64,000 nt of DNA from Caballeronia arationis (GTDB lineage Bacteria > Pseudomonadota > Gammaproteobacteria > Burkholderiales > Burkholderiaceae): contig NZ_FCOG02000021.1 in the NCBI RefSeq assembly GCF_001544975.2, positions 1 through 64,000 on the forward strand. Reading direction: 5' to 3'. Below, piece after piece: positions 1 through 7,679 of the stretch. The first letter of the stretch is position 1. Each line of letters opens with the position of its first letter. The position numbers and the translations under genes were made by a program. A model generated the notes under the pieces. That model made no database searches. It was not told the origin of the DNA and saw only the letters and a program-made list of their open reading frames with translations.

Positions 1-58
1 GTCGCAGGTCGGCCGGCTGCTGCGCTTCGATCAGGTAGGTGAGGTGGCTGGCAAGCAT
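1..58 (-). CDS. N-terminal fragment of an unidentified gene, cut by the window edge
   Basis: Reading leftwards from an ATG at 58 the frame is open to the edge and begins MLASHLTYLIEAQQPADLR. A GGAG sits just upstream but only two bases from the ATG, which is close for a ribosome binding site. Nineteen residues are too few to name a family. It could equally be a chance frame; the only contextual support is that about 730 bases to its right hold no gene. Confidence 0.3.
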   Translation of the reverse strand, partial: MLASHLTYLIEAQQPADLR

Positions 59-110
59 CGCTCCGAAAAGTTAACAGTTCGGCGCAACGTTTACAACCAC
101 TTCCCGTACC

Positions 111-149
111 AAAATTAAAATGCCGTCCAGTGCTTAACTGAACGGCATT
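111..149 (-). terminator. Hairpin with T-rich tail, possible terminator or attenuator
   Basis: AATGCCGT (119-126) pairs with ACGGCATT (142-149). After one mismatch, CAGT pairs with ACTG around a 5-base loop. On the minus strand the hairpin is followed by TTTTAATTTT, the layout of an intrinsic terminator. Because it precedes the partial gene at 58, it could end a short transcript or act as a leader attenuator. Confidence 0.45.
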
Positions 150-395
150 AAGCCCTTCGTGGCCGGTTTTTTCTTGGGCAAACGAGGTGTTAAACGAACG
201 CCTAAGAATCGCCGCAATCCTTTATGAGACAAGGGATTCAAGACTTTTCGGTATACGCAGAAAATCCGGCGATTTGCGCTTCGTCCGTCATCGTGATACT
301 ATCTACTTCGTTCAAACAGCAATTCACCTTGATTCACGCGCACGCGCCTCGGCAAGCAGGATACCCGGCAACTGCGATTCGTGACTGTTTCATAC

Positions 396-434
396 AAAAA
401 GGCTCATCGGCACTGGTTTAACACCGGCCTTTTT
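396..434. terminator. Bidirectional intrinsic terminator candidate
   Basis: AAAAAGGC (396-403) pairs perfectly with GCCTTTTT (427-434). The loop also contains a short GGT/ACC pairing. The A-run on one side and T-run on the other would end transcription from either direction. No gene in the window clearly uses it. Confidence 0.5.
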
Positions 435-773
435 CGTATCCGGTTCTTACCGTCGACGAGGCGGCACACAACGCGGCAACTTTCGGGTTCGCCGTCCGCT
501 TCGTCAAATTCGCGCTGTTTTTCTCGAGTGCACTTTCGCGACCCTCGCCGCGATGCACCGGCTTTGCCCTTTTCTTCGTCGCCGCGTTTTCGCGCGGCAA
601 GCGTTGCGGCAAAGCCCCTGCGGCGACACCCGCGACTCCGCGACCCGCCTTCGGCACCGTCGCGAAACTGCACTTCGAAATGGCGCCTTCCTGGCAATCC
701 GCGCCCCATCGGGCGCGCCGGCCGCGTTTCTGACCGCTTTTCCGCGGCTCACGACGCGCCGCCGGCATTGAAC
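435..773. other. Gene-free leader region upstream of the ProP-type gene
   Basis: Open frames exist here on both strands, but none has a convincing start site or recognisable protein. The promoter for the transporter at 791 must lie here; I could not single out a sigma-70 site. Confidence 0.4.
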
Positions 774-790
774 AAGGAGAACTCCTACCC

Positions 791-2278
791 ATGTCCGCCC
801 TACACGACAGCCTCTGGCGCAAAAGCGACCATCACGATCACCACGACCGGCAAGCCCAGCCGACCCTCGACGACATCACCATCGTCGATCAATCGCTCCT
901 GAAGCGCGCAGTCGGAGCGATGGCCATCGGCAACGCGATGGAATGGTTCGATTTCGGCGTGTACAGCTACATCGCCGTGACGCTCGGCAAGGTGTTCTTC
1001 CCGTCGAGCAATCCGACCGCGCAGTTGCTCGCCACCTTCGGCACGTTCGCCGCCGCGTTCCTCGTGCGTCCGCTCGGCGGCATGGTGTTCGGGCCGCTCG
1101 GCGACCGCATCGGCAGGAAGCGCGTCCTCGCGATGACGATGATCATGATGGCGATCGGCACGTTCTGTATCGGCCTGATTCCGAGTTACGGATCGATCGG
1201 CATCTTCGCGCCGATCCTCCTGCTCGTCGCGCGCCTGCTGCAAGGCTTTTCGACGGGCGGCGAATACGGCGGCGCGGCGACCTTCATCGCCGAGTTCTCG
1301 CCGGACAAAAAGCGCGGCTTCATGTCGAGCTTCCTCGAATTCGGCACGCTCGTCGGCTATGTGCTCGGCGCGGGCGTCGTCGCGGTGCTGACGGCCACGC
1401 TCTCGCAGGAGTCGCTCCTGTCGTGGGGCTGGCGCATTCCGTTCCTCGTCGCCGGGCCGCTCGGGCTGATCGGGCTCTACATCCGGATGAAGCTCGAAGA
1501 GACGCCCGCATTCCAGCGCGAAGCCGACAAGCGCGAATCCGAAGCGCACGCGACGCCCAAGCAGCAGTTCCGCGACACGCTGATGAAGCAGTGGAAGCCG
1601 ATGCTGCAATGTATCGGCCTCGTGCTGATCTTCAACGTGACCGACTACATGGCGCTCTCTTACCTGCCGAGCTATCTCTCGGCGACGCTCAAGTTCAACG
1701 AGACACACGGCCTGTTCATCGTGCTCGTCGTGATGGTGCTGATGATGCCGCTGACGCTGTTCGCGGGTCACCTCTCGGACAAGATCGGCCGCAAGCCCGT
1801 GATGCTCGCGGGTTGCGTGGGCCTCCTGGTGCTGTCGATTCCGGCGCTCGAACTGATCCGCATGGGCACGATCCTGCCGATCTTCAGCGGCATGATGATT
1901 CTCGGCCTGATGCTGTCGTGCTTTACGGGCGTTATGCCTTCGTCGCTGCCGGCGCTCTTTCCGACCAAGATTCGCTACGGCGCGCTCGCGATCGGCTTCA
2001 ACGTGTCGGTGTCGCTCTTCGGCGGGACGACGCCGCTCGTGACAGCGTGGCTCGTCGACGCCACCGGCAACCTGATGGTGCCCGCGTACTACCTGATGGG
2101 CGCGTCGGTGATCGGAATCGTGTCGGTGCTCGCGCTGCACGAGACGGCGAAGAAGCCGCTGAAGGGCTCGCCGCCCGCTGTCGGCTCGCGCGCGGAAGCG
2201 CATGCGGTGCTGCGCGGCGCACGCGAAGCCGCCGCGATGGACGACCAGCGCTTTCCGGAAGGCACGGTACGGGCATGA
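791..2278 (+). CDS. proP: ProP-type MFS osmolyte/metabolite:H+ symporter
   Basis: A 495-residue, 12-helix inner-membrane transporter of the metabolite:H+ symporter family. The family imports proline, glycine betaine and related solutes with protons. Hallmarks are GNAMEWFDFGVY near residue 50, the loop motif GDRIGRKR near 110, and the ProP-like blocks GFSTGGEYGGA and WGWRIPFLVAGPLG. It aligns by eye along E. coli ProP. Two differences stand out. The N-terminus carries a His-rich stretch, HHDHHD. The C-terminus stops shortly after the last helix and lacks the heptad-repeat coiled coil of E. coli ProP. AAGGAG at 774-779 supports the start, and a strong terminator follows. The substrate is inferred from family only; dicarboxylate relatives are an alternative. 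Confidence 0.85.
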   Translation: MSALHDSLWRKSDHHDHHDRQAQPTLDDITIVDQSLLKRAVGAMAIGNAMEWFDFGVYSYIAVTLGKVFFPSSNPTAQLLATFGTFAAAFLVRPLGGMVFGPLGDRIGRKRVLAMTMIMMAIGTFCIGLIPSYGSIGIFAPILLLVARLLQGFSTGGEYGGAATFIAEFSPDKKRGFMSSFLEFGTLVGYVLGAGVVAVLTATLSQESLLSWGWRIPFLVAGPLGLIGLYIRMKLEETPAFQREADKRESEAHATPKQQFRDTLMKQWKPMLQCIGLVLIFNVTDYMALSYLPSYLSATLKFNETHGLFIVLVVMVLMMPLTLFAGHLSDKIGRKPVMLAGCVGLLVLSIPALELIRMGTILPIFSGMMILGLMLSCFTGVMPSSLPALFPTKIRYGALAIGFNVSVSLFGGTTPLVTAWLVDATGNLMVPAYYLMGASVIGIVSVLALHETAKKPLKGSPPAVGSRAEAHAVLRGAREAAAMDDQRFPEGTVRA

Positions 2279-2308
2279 TCGGAGCCTGATCGAAGCTTGA
2301 TTGGCAGG

Positions 2309-2341
2309 AAGCCGGCGCAAGAAATTTCGCCGGCTTTTTTG
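2309..2341 (+). terminator. Intrinsic terminator of the ProP-type gene
   Basis: AAGCCGGCG (2309-2317) pairs with CGCCGGCTT after a 10-base loop and runs into six or more T residues. It lies 30 bases after the stop codon. Confidence 0.9.
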
Positions 2342-2383
2342 CGTCCGGACATGGTTCCGGCGCTGGTTCCGCGTGCTTCGTTG

Positions 2384-2848
2384 CTAGTCGATCAGCGGCA
2401 CGATGCGCGCGTCGATGTTGCCGCGTTCGATAGTTAGAAGCCCCACTGTGACAGGCAACTTGAAGCGCCTCGGGCCCGCGCTGCCGGGATTCACGAACAG
2501 CACGCCGCCACGGCGTTCGACGAGCGGCTTGTGCGAATGCCCCGTGACGACGACGTCGATTCCCGCGAGATCGCGCGGCACGTCGGCGATATCGTGGACG
2601 ACGAAAATCCTCGCCCCGCCGATCGCGAGCGTCGTGTGTTCCGGCAGTTCGTCGATGCGCTCGCCTGAATCGTTGTTGCCGCGCACGACTGTCATGGGCG
2701 CGAGCGCCGCGAGTGTATCGAGGACCGCCGGGCGGCAGATATCGCCCGCGTGGACGATGTGCTCGCAGCCTTCGAGCGCCGCGAGTGCTTCGGAGCGGAC
2801 CAGATTGTGAGTGTCCGAGATCAGGCCGATGCGGATGGCGGAAGGCAT
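2384..2848 (-). CDS. YfcE/MJ0936-family metallophosphoesterase
   Basis: A 154-residue calcineurin-like phosphoesterase. The metal-binding series is complete and in order: ISDTHN near residue 9, HAGD, VRGNND, VVTGHSHKP and the closing NPGSAG. Members are small cytosolic dinuclear-metal phosphodiesterases with activity on model diesters and usually unknown natural substrates. The frame stays open upstream to 2926. I place the start at 2848 because the family begins a few residues before the first beta strand, and because the upstream extension crosses a perfect dyad at 2908-2930. The ribosome binding site is weak. It converges on the ProP-type gene. Confidence 0.85.
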   Translation of the reverse strand: MPSAIRIGLISDTHNLVRSEALAALEGCEHIVHAGDICRPAVLDTLAALAPMTVVRGNNDSGERIDELPEHTTLAIGGARIFVVHDIADVPRDLAGIDVVVTGHSHKPLVERRGGVLFVNPGSAGPRRFKLPVTVGLLTIERGNIDARIVPLID

Positions 2849-2907
2849 GTTGGTAGCCGATGAACGATCAGGAATTGAGCGTAGCACGTCTGAGTCGAGC
2901 CGCTGGA

Positions 2908-2930
2908 ATTCTTGCGGAATCCGCAAGAAT
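2908..2930. promoter_or_regulatory. Perfect 10-3-10 inverted repeat, probable operator
   Basis: ATTCTTGCGG and its exact complement are separated by AAT. The dyad lies between divergent genes, 19 bases upstream of the -35 proposed for the DUF4148 gene. There is no T-run, so a protein binding site is likelier than a terminator. The regulator is unknown. Confidence 0.5.
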
Positions 2931-2948
2931 GATTCGCAAACTAGCTGC

Positions 2949-2977
2949 TTAAACGTTCTTAATTAACTACCTACAAT
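2949..2977 (+). promoter_or_regulatory. Sigma-70 promoter candidate for the DUF4148 gene
   Basis: A good -10, TACAAT (2972-2977), lies 17 bases after a weak -35, TTAAAC (2949-2954). The distance to the ATG at 3042 leaves a leader of about 57 bases ending in a strong GGAGG. Confidence 0.5.
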
Positions 2978-3041
2978 GGAATCACTGGCCGCGAACAAGG
3001 ATGTTCGCAGCAAAGAAAACACCATTTGGAGGTAACAAATC

Positions 3042-3350
3042 ATGAAATCGCTCATTCAAACCGTTGTTGTCGCTGCTGTCCTCGCTGCTCCGGTGGCTTC
3101 GTTCGCTCAGTCGAACGCACCGGTGACCCGCGCTCAGGTCCGCGCCGAACTCGTGCAACTGGAAAAGGCCGGCTACAACCCGAACGCAAACGACGCGAAC
3201 TATCCCGCGAACCTGCAGGCCGCAGAAGCACGCGTCATCGCGCAGAACGACGTCGTGCAGTCGAGCTACGGCGCATCGGCCGGCGGCTCCGCACAGTCGG
3301 GCCGCGTGACGACGCCGGCCGCGACGCAGCCGGTTTATTTCGGTCAGTAA
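3042..3350 (+). CDS. DUF4148 family secreted protein
   Basis: A 102-residue protein with a classical signal peptide ending AxA near residue 22 (PVASFAQ). A region follows with the DUF4148 hallmark of VTRAQVRAEL, LEKAGYNP and YPANLQAAEARV. The family is abundant in Burkholderia and relatives, often in many paralogues, and its function is unknown. The product should be periplasmic. TTGGAGG upstream is a strong ribosome binding site, consistent with high expression. It stands alone with its own promoter and downstream hairpins. Confidence 0.88.
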   Translation: MKSLIQTVVVAAVLAAPVASFAQSNAPVTRAQVRAELVQLEKAGYNPNANDANYPANLQAAEARVIAQNDVVQSSYGASAGGSAQSGRVTTPAATQPVYFGQ

Positions 3351-3359
3351 TCGAAAACA

Positions 3360-3404
3360 GGCGGCGAACGAAGCGTCGAGGTCCGCATCGTTCCGATCGC
3401 CGCC
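3360..3404 (+). other. Stem-loop directly after the DUF4148 gene
   Basis: GGCGGCGA (3360-3367) pairs with TCGCCGCC (3397-3404), with a further ACGA/TCGT pairing inside. No T-run follows, so it is more likely an mRNA-protecting 3' structure than a complete terminator. Confidence 0.4.
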
Positions 3405-3457
3405 TCAGGCATGAAACGTTGAATAAGGACCTCCTCCGCTGGCCTTGACGGCGGATT

Positions 3458-3491
3458 AGCCCAGTTCTCACCGGAGCCTTGGGCTCTTTTT
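3458..3491 (+). terminator. Weak intrinsic terminator candidate
   Basis: AGCCC (3458-3462) pairs with GGGCT (3481-3485) around a long loop and is followed by CTTTTT. It would separate the DUF4148 gene from the tRNA gene. Confidence 0.45.
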
Positions 3492-3576
3492 GTGTCTGGA
3501 GGCCCCGTGCGCGGAACGGGCCGATCGGTAGTCCCGGGGGCCGTCGTCTGGCCTGGCTTCCCGGCCAGGGCTCGTT

Positions 3577-3604
3577 TTGTCGGGCCGCGTCGCGATGGTA
3601 GAAT
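3577..3604 (+). promoter_or_regulatory. Promoter of the tRNA-Leu gene
   Basis: TTGTCG (3577-3582) and TAGAAT (3599-3604) are separated by 16 bases. The expected start at about 3611 is just ahead of the tRNA 5' end at 3617. Confidence 0.65.
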
Positions 3605-3616
3605 CGCGTCCGCCCT

Positions 3617-3701
3617 GCCGGGGTGATGAAATTGGTAAACATAGCGGACTTAAAATCCGCCGCCTCACGGCTTGCCGGTTCAAGTCCGGTCCCCGGCACC
3701 A
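3617..3701 (+). tRNA. tRNA-Leu (anticodon UAA)
   Basis: The acceptor stem GCCGGGG pairs with CCCCGGC at 3691-3697, then A and an encoded CCA. The anticodon stem GCGGA/TCCGC holds the loop CTTAAAA with anticodon TAA at 3651-3653. A long class II variable arm follows, then the T arm containing GGTTCAAGTCC. The 85-base length and long variable arm fit leucine. It reads UUA and UUG codons. Confidence 0.97.
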
Positions 3702-3768
3702 GACGAATGAAGCACGGCGAATGACGAGCCGCGCCAGCCTCTCTCCTTCCCCTCAACGCCCAGCGTCA

Positions 3769-3981
3769 TCAAACCGCCCTGAGCAACCTCTCCGCATCCC
3801 GAACCGCATCGAACAACGCTTCAATCGCCGTATCGCGATCGATGATGCAGACATGCTCGATGTTGAACGGCAGCGCGTCGACGTCGATGAACCGCACCGT
3901 GCCTTCGAAGCACGCGCGGCCCCTGCCCGTACGAACGGACGCGATGTAATTGGGGGTGATGTAAAGCGCAACGGGCGTCAT
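3769..3981 (-). CDS. Small conserved-looking hypothetical protein
   Basis: A 70-residue acidic protein beginning MTPVALYITPNYIASVRTG. I do not recognise its family. Support for a real gene is a good AGGAGGT at suitable distance upstream, and a composition unlike the Arg/Ala-rich frames opposite other genes. An alternating strand-like N-terminus is followed by a helical C-terminus, IEALFDAVRDAERLLRAV. There is no signal peptide or membrane segment, so it is probably a small cytosolic alpha/beta protein. It stands alone, convergent with tRNA-Leu and divergent from the phosphodiesterase. Confidence 0.6.
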   Translation of the reverse strand: MTPVALYITPNYIASVRTGRGRACFEGTVRFIDVDALPFNIEHVCIIDRDTAIEALFDAVRDAERLLRAV

Positions 3982-4212
3982 GGCGGACCTCCTGTCTCGG
4001 CGACTCCATCGGTGCCGAAAGTGTAGACAGATCGCCCGTGCGGGAGCACCCCCGTTGCGCGGGGGAACCGCACCCCCGATTCGCTGCCGGTCCAGCCGTC
4101 GCGTGCCACGCACCGCGCTCCATCGCAGACGCAGCAAGGAATCCAGCGACGCACTCCCCCGCGTTTCGGTAAGCTTGCAGCTACGCACGCGTCACTTCGG
4201 GGAGACATCGCC

Positions 4213-5025
4213 ATGCTGCTCGCGCAAATCAGCGACCTGCATCTCACTGCGCCGGGCACGCTGGCCTATGGCCGGATCGATACTGCCGCGCATCTGGCGC
4301 GCTGCGTCAACGCGCTCAACACGCTCGACCGGCGCCCCGACGCCGTGCTGATCACGGGCGACCTCGCCGACAACGGTCAGCCCGACGCCTACCGCCATCT
4401 GCGCGAACTGCTCGCCCCGCTCGCGATGCCGTGGTATCCGATGGTCGGCAATCACGACGACCGCGACGCCCTGCGCGCGGTCTTCCCGGAGCGAAAGGAA
4501 CTGTCGGGGGGCGGCGAATTCATCCAGTACGCCTTCGACGTCGAAGGCGTGCGCGTCATCGCGCTCGACACGATGAACCCCGGCAACGATGCCGGCCGCC
4601 TCTGCGACGCGCGCCTTTCGTGGCTAGCCGAAGAACTCGACCGGGCTCGCGCGATGCCGGTTCTGATCGCACTGCATCATCCGCCGTTCGTGACGGGCAT
4701 CCGTTTCATGGACGACGTCCGGCTCGACCCCGCCGACAGCGCGCGCCTCGAAGCCCTCGTGCGCGCGCATCCGAACGTCGAGCGCGTGCTTTGCGGGCAC
4801 ATGCACCGGACGATCGTCGCGCGCTTCGGCGGCACGATCGCGTGGTGCGCGCCATCGACCGCGCATCAGGTCGCACTCGAACTGCGCGACGACGGCCCGG
4901 CCGCCTACGTGATGGAACCGCCCGGCTTCGCGCTGCATCTGCACACGGAAGAGCGCGGACTCGTCACGCACTACATCAGCGTCGACCAGGGCGACGGCCC
5001 GCGGCGCTTCGACGAGCAGGACTAG
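4213..5025 (+). CDS. GpdQ/CpdA-type cyclic or glycerophospho-diester phosphodiesterase
   Basis: A 270-residue cytosolic metallophosphoesterase. Metal-binding motifs appear in order: ISDLHL (residues 6-11), ITGDLAD, VGNHDD, ALHHPP and CGHMH. Overall length and the opening MLLAQISDLHL match the GpdQ branch, whose members hydrolyse glycerophosphodiesters and also 3',5'-cAMP-like diesters using two metals. GGGGAG lies nine bases before the ATG. It is monocistronic. A CpdA-like cAMP phosphodiesterase role is the main alternative, and sequence alone does not decide. Confidence 0.85.
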   Translation: MLLAQISDLHLTAPGTLAYGRIDTAAHLARCVNALNTLDRRPDAVLITGDLADNGQPDAYRHLRELLAPLAMPWYPMVGNHDDRDALRAVFPERKELSGGGEFIQYAFDVEGVRVIALDTMNPGNDAGRLCDARLSWLAEELDRARAMPVLIALHHPPFVTGIRFMDDVRLDPADSARLEALVRAHPNVERVLCGHMHRTIVARFGGTIAWCAPSTAHQVALELRDDGPAAYVMEPPGFALHLHTEERGLVTHYISVDQGDGPRRFDEQD

Positions 5026-5209
5026 AGCGTCTCCAGTATGATCGGCGGCTCGGCTGAAGGCGCGCCGGCTGTCGGACGCTTTCAGGGACGCCCGCGCCGC
5101 CGTCGGACAGATCTCGCACAGCTTCGTCTCCAGCCGTCGACCAGGAACCGCGCGAGCGCGCGCGTCGCCGATACGGACGCACGCCTCGCCACTCGAACCG
5201 CATACGACC

Positions 5210-6454
5210 ATGTCCTCACCAACGCCCGCATCGGAGCACCGAAGAGAGCACCCCGCGCACGAGCGCCATCCGCACTACTCGCGCGCAACGCTGTGGCTCC
5301 TCGCGACCATCGCGGGCATCTCGGTCGCGAATATCTACTTCAATCAGCCGTTGCTCGACAACTTCAGCGCGTCGTTTCCCGGCAGCGCGTGGCTGATCGG
5401 CGCGGTGCCGGCGGCGACGCAGCTCGGCTACGCGCTCGGCATGTTCTTTCTCGCGCCGCTCGGCGACCGCTTCGACCGGCGCCTCCTCATCCTGATGCAG
5501 CTGGCGGCGCTCGGGATCGCGCTCGTCGTGGCGGCGGCGGCTCCCACGCTCGCAGTGCTGATCGCAGCGAGCCTCGCGATCGGCGTGGTCGCGACCATCG
5601 CGCAACAAGCCGTGCCGTTTGCCGCGGAACTCGCGCCCCCAGCCGAGCGAGGCCACGCCGTCGGCACCGTGATGAGCGGCCTTCTGCTCGGCATTCTGCT
5701 CGCGCGCACGGTCTCGGGGATCGTCGCGCAGTATTTCGGCTGGCGCGCGGTGTTCGGTGCATCGGTCGTGGCGACGATCGTGCTGGCGGTCGTCGTCATC
5801 GCCCGGCTGCCGAAGAGCCGGCCGACCTCGACCCTGCCCTACACGAAGCTGCTCGGCTCGATGTGGCATCTCGTGATCGAGCATCGCGGATTGCGCGAAG
5901 CATCGCTGACGGGCGGCGCGATGTTCGCGGCGTTCAGCATCTTCTGGTCGGTCCTCACGCTGTTGCTCGCGGGCGAACCGTTCCACATGGGTCCGCAGGC
6001 GGCGGGCCTGTTCGGCATCGTCGGCGCGGCGGGCGCGCTCGCGGCGCCGCTCGCCGGCAAATCGGCCGACCGGCGCGGCCCGCGCGCGGTGATCTCGCTG
6101 TCGATCGCGCTCGTCGCCATTTCGTTCGTCGTGTTCGGGTTTTCGGCGCGCAGCATCGCCGGGCTCGTGATCGGCGTGATCGTGCTGGATATCGGCGTGC
6201 AGGCCGCGCAGATATCCAACCAGTCGCGCATCTACGCGCTCGCGCCCGAAGCACGCAGCCGCGTGAACACGGTCTACATGGTCGCGTACTTCATCGGCGG
6301 GGCGCTGGGATCGGCGGTGGCGTCGCTCGCGTGGCACGCGTTCGGCTGGACGGGCGTCTGCATTGCAGGACTGGGTGCGGTGGGCCTGGCTGCATGGAGC
6401 CATCGGCGCAGGCGTGTCGGAGCGCCGTCGGCGACGGGTCAGGACGCCGCGTAA
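5210..6454 (+). CDS. MFS transporter, YgaY/YnfM-like drug or metabolite exporter
   Basis: A 414-residue, 12-helix major facilitator. The first helix carries VANIYFNQPLL, typical of this exporter branch. GDRFDRR forms the first cytoplasmic loop and GKSADRRGPR the matching loop in the second half. The N-terminus has a His-rich cytosolic leader of about 25 residues (HRREHPAHERHPHYSR). Substrate cannot be read from the sequence; related proteins export sugars, arabinose-like compounds or drugs. The ATG at 5210 lacks a strong ribosome binding site, so a start closer to the first helix is possible. It converges with the receiver gene at 6494. Confidence 0.8.
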   Translation: MSSPTPASEHRREHPAHERHPHYSRATLWLLATIAGISVANIYFNQPLLDNFSASFPGSAWLIGAVPAATQLGYALGMFFLAPLGDRFDRRLLILMQLAALGIALVVAAAAPTLAVLIAASLAIGVVATIAQQAVPFAAELAPPAERGHAVGTVMSGLLLGILLARTVSGIVAQYFGWRAVFGASVVATIVLAVVVIARLPKSRPTSTLPYTKLLGSMWHLVIEHRGLREASLTGGAMFAAFSIFWSVLTLLLAGEPFHMGPQAAGLFGIVGAAGALAAPLAGKSADRRGPRAVISLSIALVAISFVVFGFSARSIAGLVIGVIVLDIGVQAAQISNQSRIYALAPEARSRVNTVYMVAYFIGGALGSAVASLAWHAFGWTGVCIAGLGAVGLAAWSHRRRRVGAPSATGQDAA

Positions 6455-6493
6455 TGCGCGGCTGCGCGTTCGTCGCAAGTCGCGACGCAACGA

Positions 6494-6922
6494 CTACGCA
6501 CGCTCGCGCGCGTAATCGTGCAGCGCATCGATCACACGGTCGAATTCGAGCGACTTGTCGAAGAAGTGCCGCACGCCGTATCGCAGGCAGCGTTCGCGAT
6601 AGGCCGGCAGCGCGTGATTCGTGAGCACGCACGCAAACGACGTCTCGACGAGCCCCCGTTGCTGCAGATATGCGAGCACCTCGACGCCCGAGCCGCGCTT
6701 CAGTTGCAGGTCGACGATCACCGCATCGAACGATTGCGCCGACAGCAGCGCGATGGCCTCGTCGGGAGAATCGGCGTAGGCGGTCACGCGCAGCTGGCCG
6801 GACGCATCGATCGCCTCGACGAGGCTGCGCCGGATGAGCGGCGAATCCTCGATCAGGAGCACCCGCAGGGGCCGTTTGGCCTCGCGTGCGCCGGCATCGT
6901 CGATGGTCGTCTGGTGGCCCAC
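6494..6922 (-). CDS. Stand-alone response-regulator receiver protein
   Basis: A 142-residue CheY-like protein with one receiver domain and no output domain. E25 and D26 form the acidic pocket, D71 (in IVDLQL) is the phosphoacceptor, and K123 (in FFDKS) is the conserved lysine. The start is GTG with AGGAGG nine bases upstream. It lies 40 bases after the NarL-type regulator in the same direction, so the two are probably cotranscribed. The kinase at 9102 is the obvious phosphodonor candidate. A single-domain receiver beside a full regulator suggests a phosphate sink or competing output, which is inference. Confidence 0.85.
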   Translation of the reverse strand: MGHQTTIDDAGAREAKRPLRVLLIEDSPLIRRSLVEAIDASGQLRVTAYADSPDEAIALLSAQSFDAVIVDLQLKRGSGVEVLAYLQQRGLVETSFACVLTNHALPAYRERCLRYGVRHFFDKSLEFDRVIDALHDYARERA

Positions 6923-6962
6923 GGCGGGCGCCTCCTAAGGTGTGCGGCGAATGAGCGGCCGG

Positions 6963-7595
6963 TTACTCGATCAGACCGTTCTTGATCGCGTAGTACGTGA
7001 GATCGGCGTTGTTCGACAGCCGCATCTTTTCCAGCACCCGCGCGCGATACGTGCTGACCGTCTTCACCGACAGATGCAGCTCTTCGGCAATCTCGGTTGG
7101 AATCCGGCCGCCGGCGAGCTTGCAGAAGATCTGGAACTCGCGTTCCGACAGCGCTTCGTGCGGCCGCTCGGTCGCGGGCTTCTCCAGCTTGTCCGCGAGC
7201 GCATCGGCGATGAACTCCGACAAATAGCGATGCCCGCGCGCCACCGTGCGGATCGCGCGCACGATCTCGTCGGGCGCCGAGTCCTTGTTCAGATAGCCGT
7301 TCGCGCCCGCGCGCAGCAGGTTGATCGCGTACTGGCTCTCGGGGAAGCCCGAGAGCATCAGCACGCCCTGCTCCGGCCTAAGCTGCTTGATGACGCGCAG
7401 CGTGTCGATGCCGTTCTTGTCCGGCATCGCGATGTCGAGCAGCACCACGTCGAACGCCTCGGCCCTCACGAGCGCGATGGTTTCGTCGCCGGTCGCGGCT
7501 TCCGCTGCCACTTCCATGTCGGGCTCGTCGGCGACGAACTGCCTGAACCCGCTCCGGACGATCGCGTGATCGTCCGCTATCAACACTCGAATCAT
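6963..7595 (-). CDS. NarL/FixJ-family response regulator
   Basis: A 210-residue DNA-binding regulator. The N-terminal receiver has D8/D9, phosphoacceptor D54 (VVLLDIAMPD) and K104. The C-terminal LuxR-type helix-turn-helix covers about 145-205, with LSEREFQIF, ELHLSVKTVSTY and R-ARVLEKM. The frame opens further upstream to 7652. I choose 7595 because MIRVLIADDHAIVRSG is the normal family start. Its likely partner is the HisKA_3 kinase at 9102, the class of kinase that pairs with NarL-type regulators. Confidence 0.9.
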   Translation of the reverse strand: MIRVLIADDHAIVRSGFRQFVADEPDMEVAAEAATGDETIALVRAEAFDVVLLDIAMPDKNGIDTLRVIKQLRPEQGVLMLSGFPESQYAINLLRAGANGYLNKDSAPDEIVRAIRTVARGHRYLSEFIADALADKLEKPATERPHEALSEREFQIFCKLAGGRIPTEIAEELHLSVKTVSTYRARVLEKMRLSNNADLTYYAIKNGLIE

Positions 7596-7679
7596 GTGCG
7601 CCGTCCGCGCGTGAAGGAATCCTCGAACCCCGCGCCCGGCGGCATGCGGCACTCGCCTGCCGCGCGGGCGGCCGCGCCG

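Noticed and set aside
800..2320. A 506-codon open frame opposite the ProP-type gene
   Set aside because: Its translation is Arg/His/Glu-rich with no domain, the usual mirror of a high-GC coding strand.
3360..3404. Stem-loop after the DUF4148 gene as an intrinsic terminator
   Set aside because: No T-run follows; recorded only as a structure.
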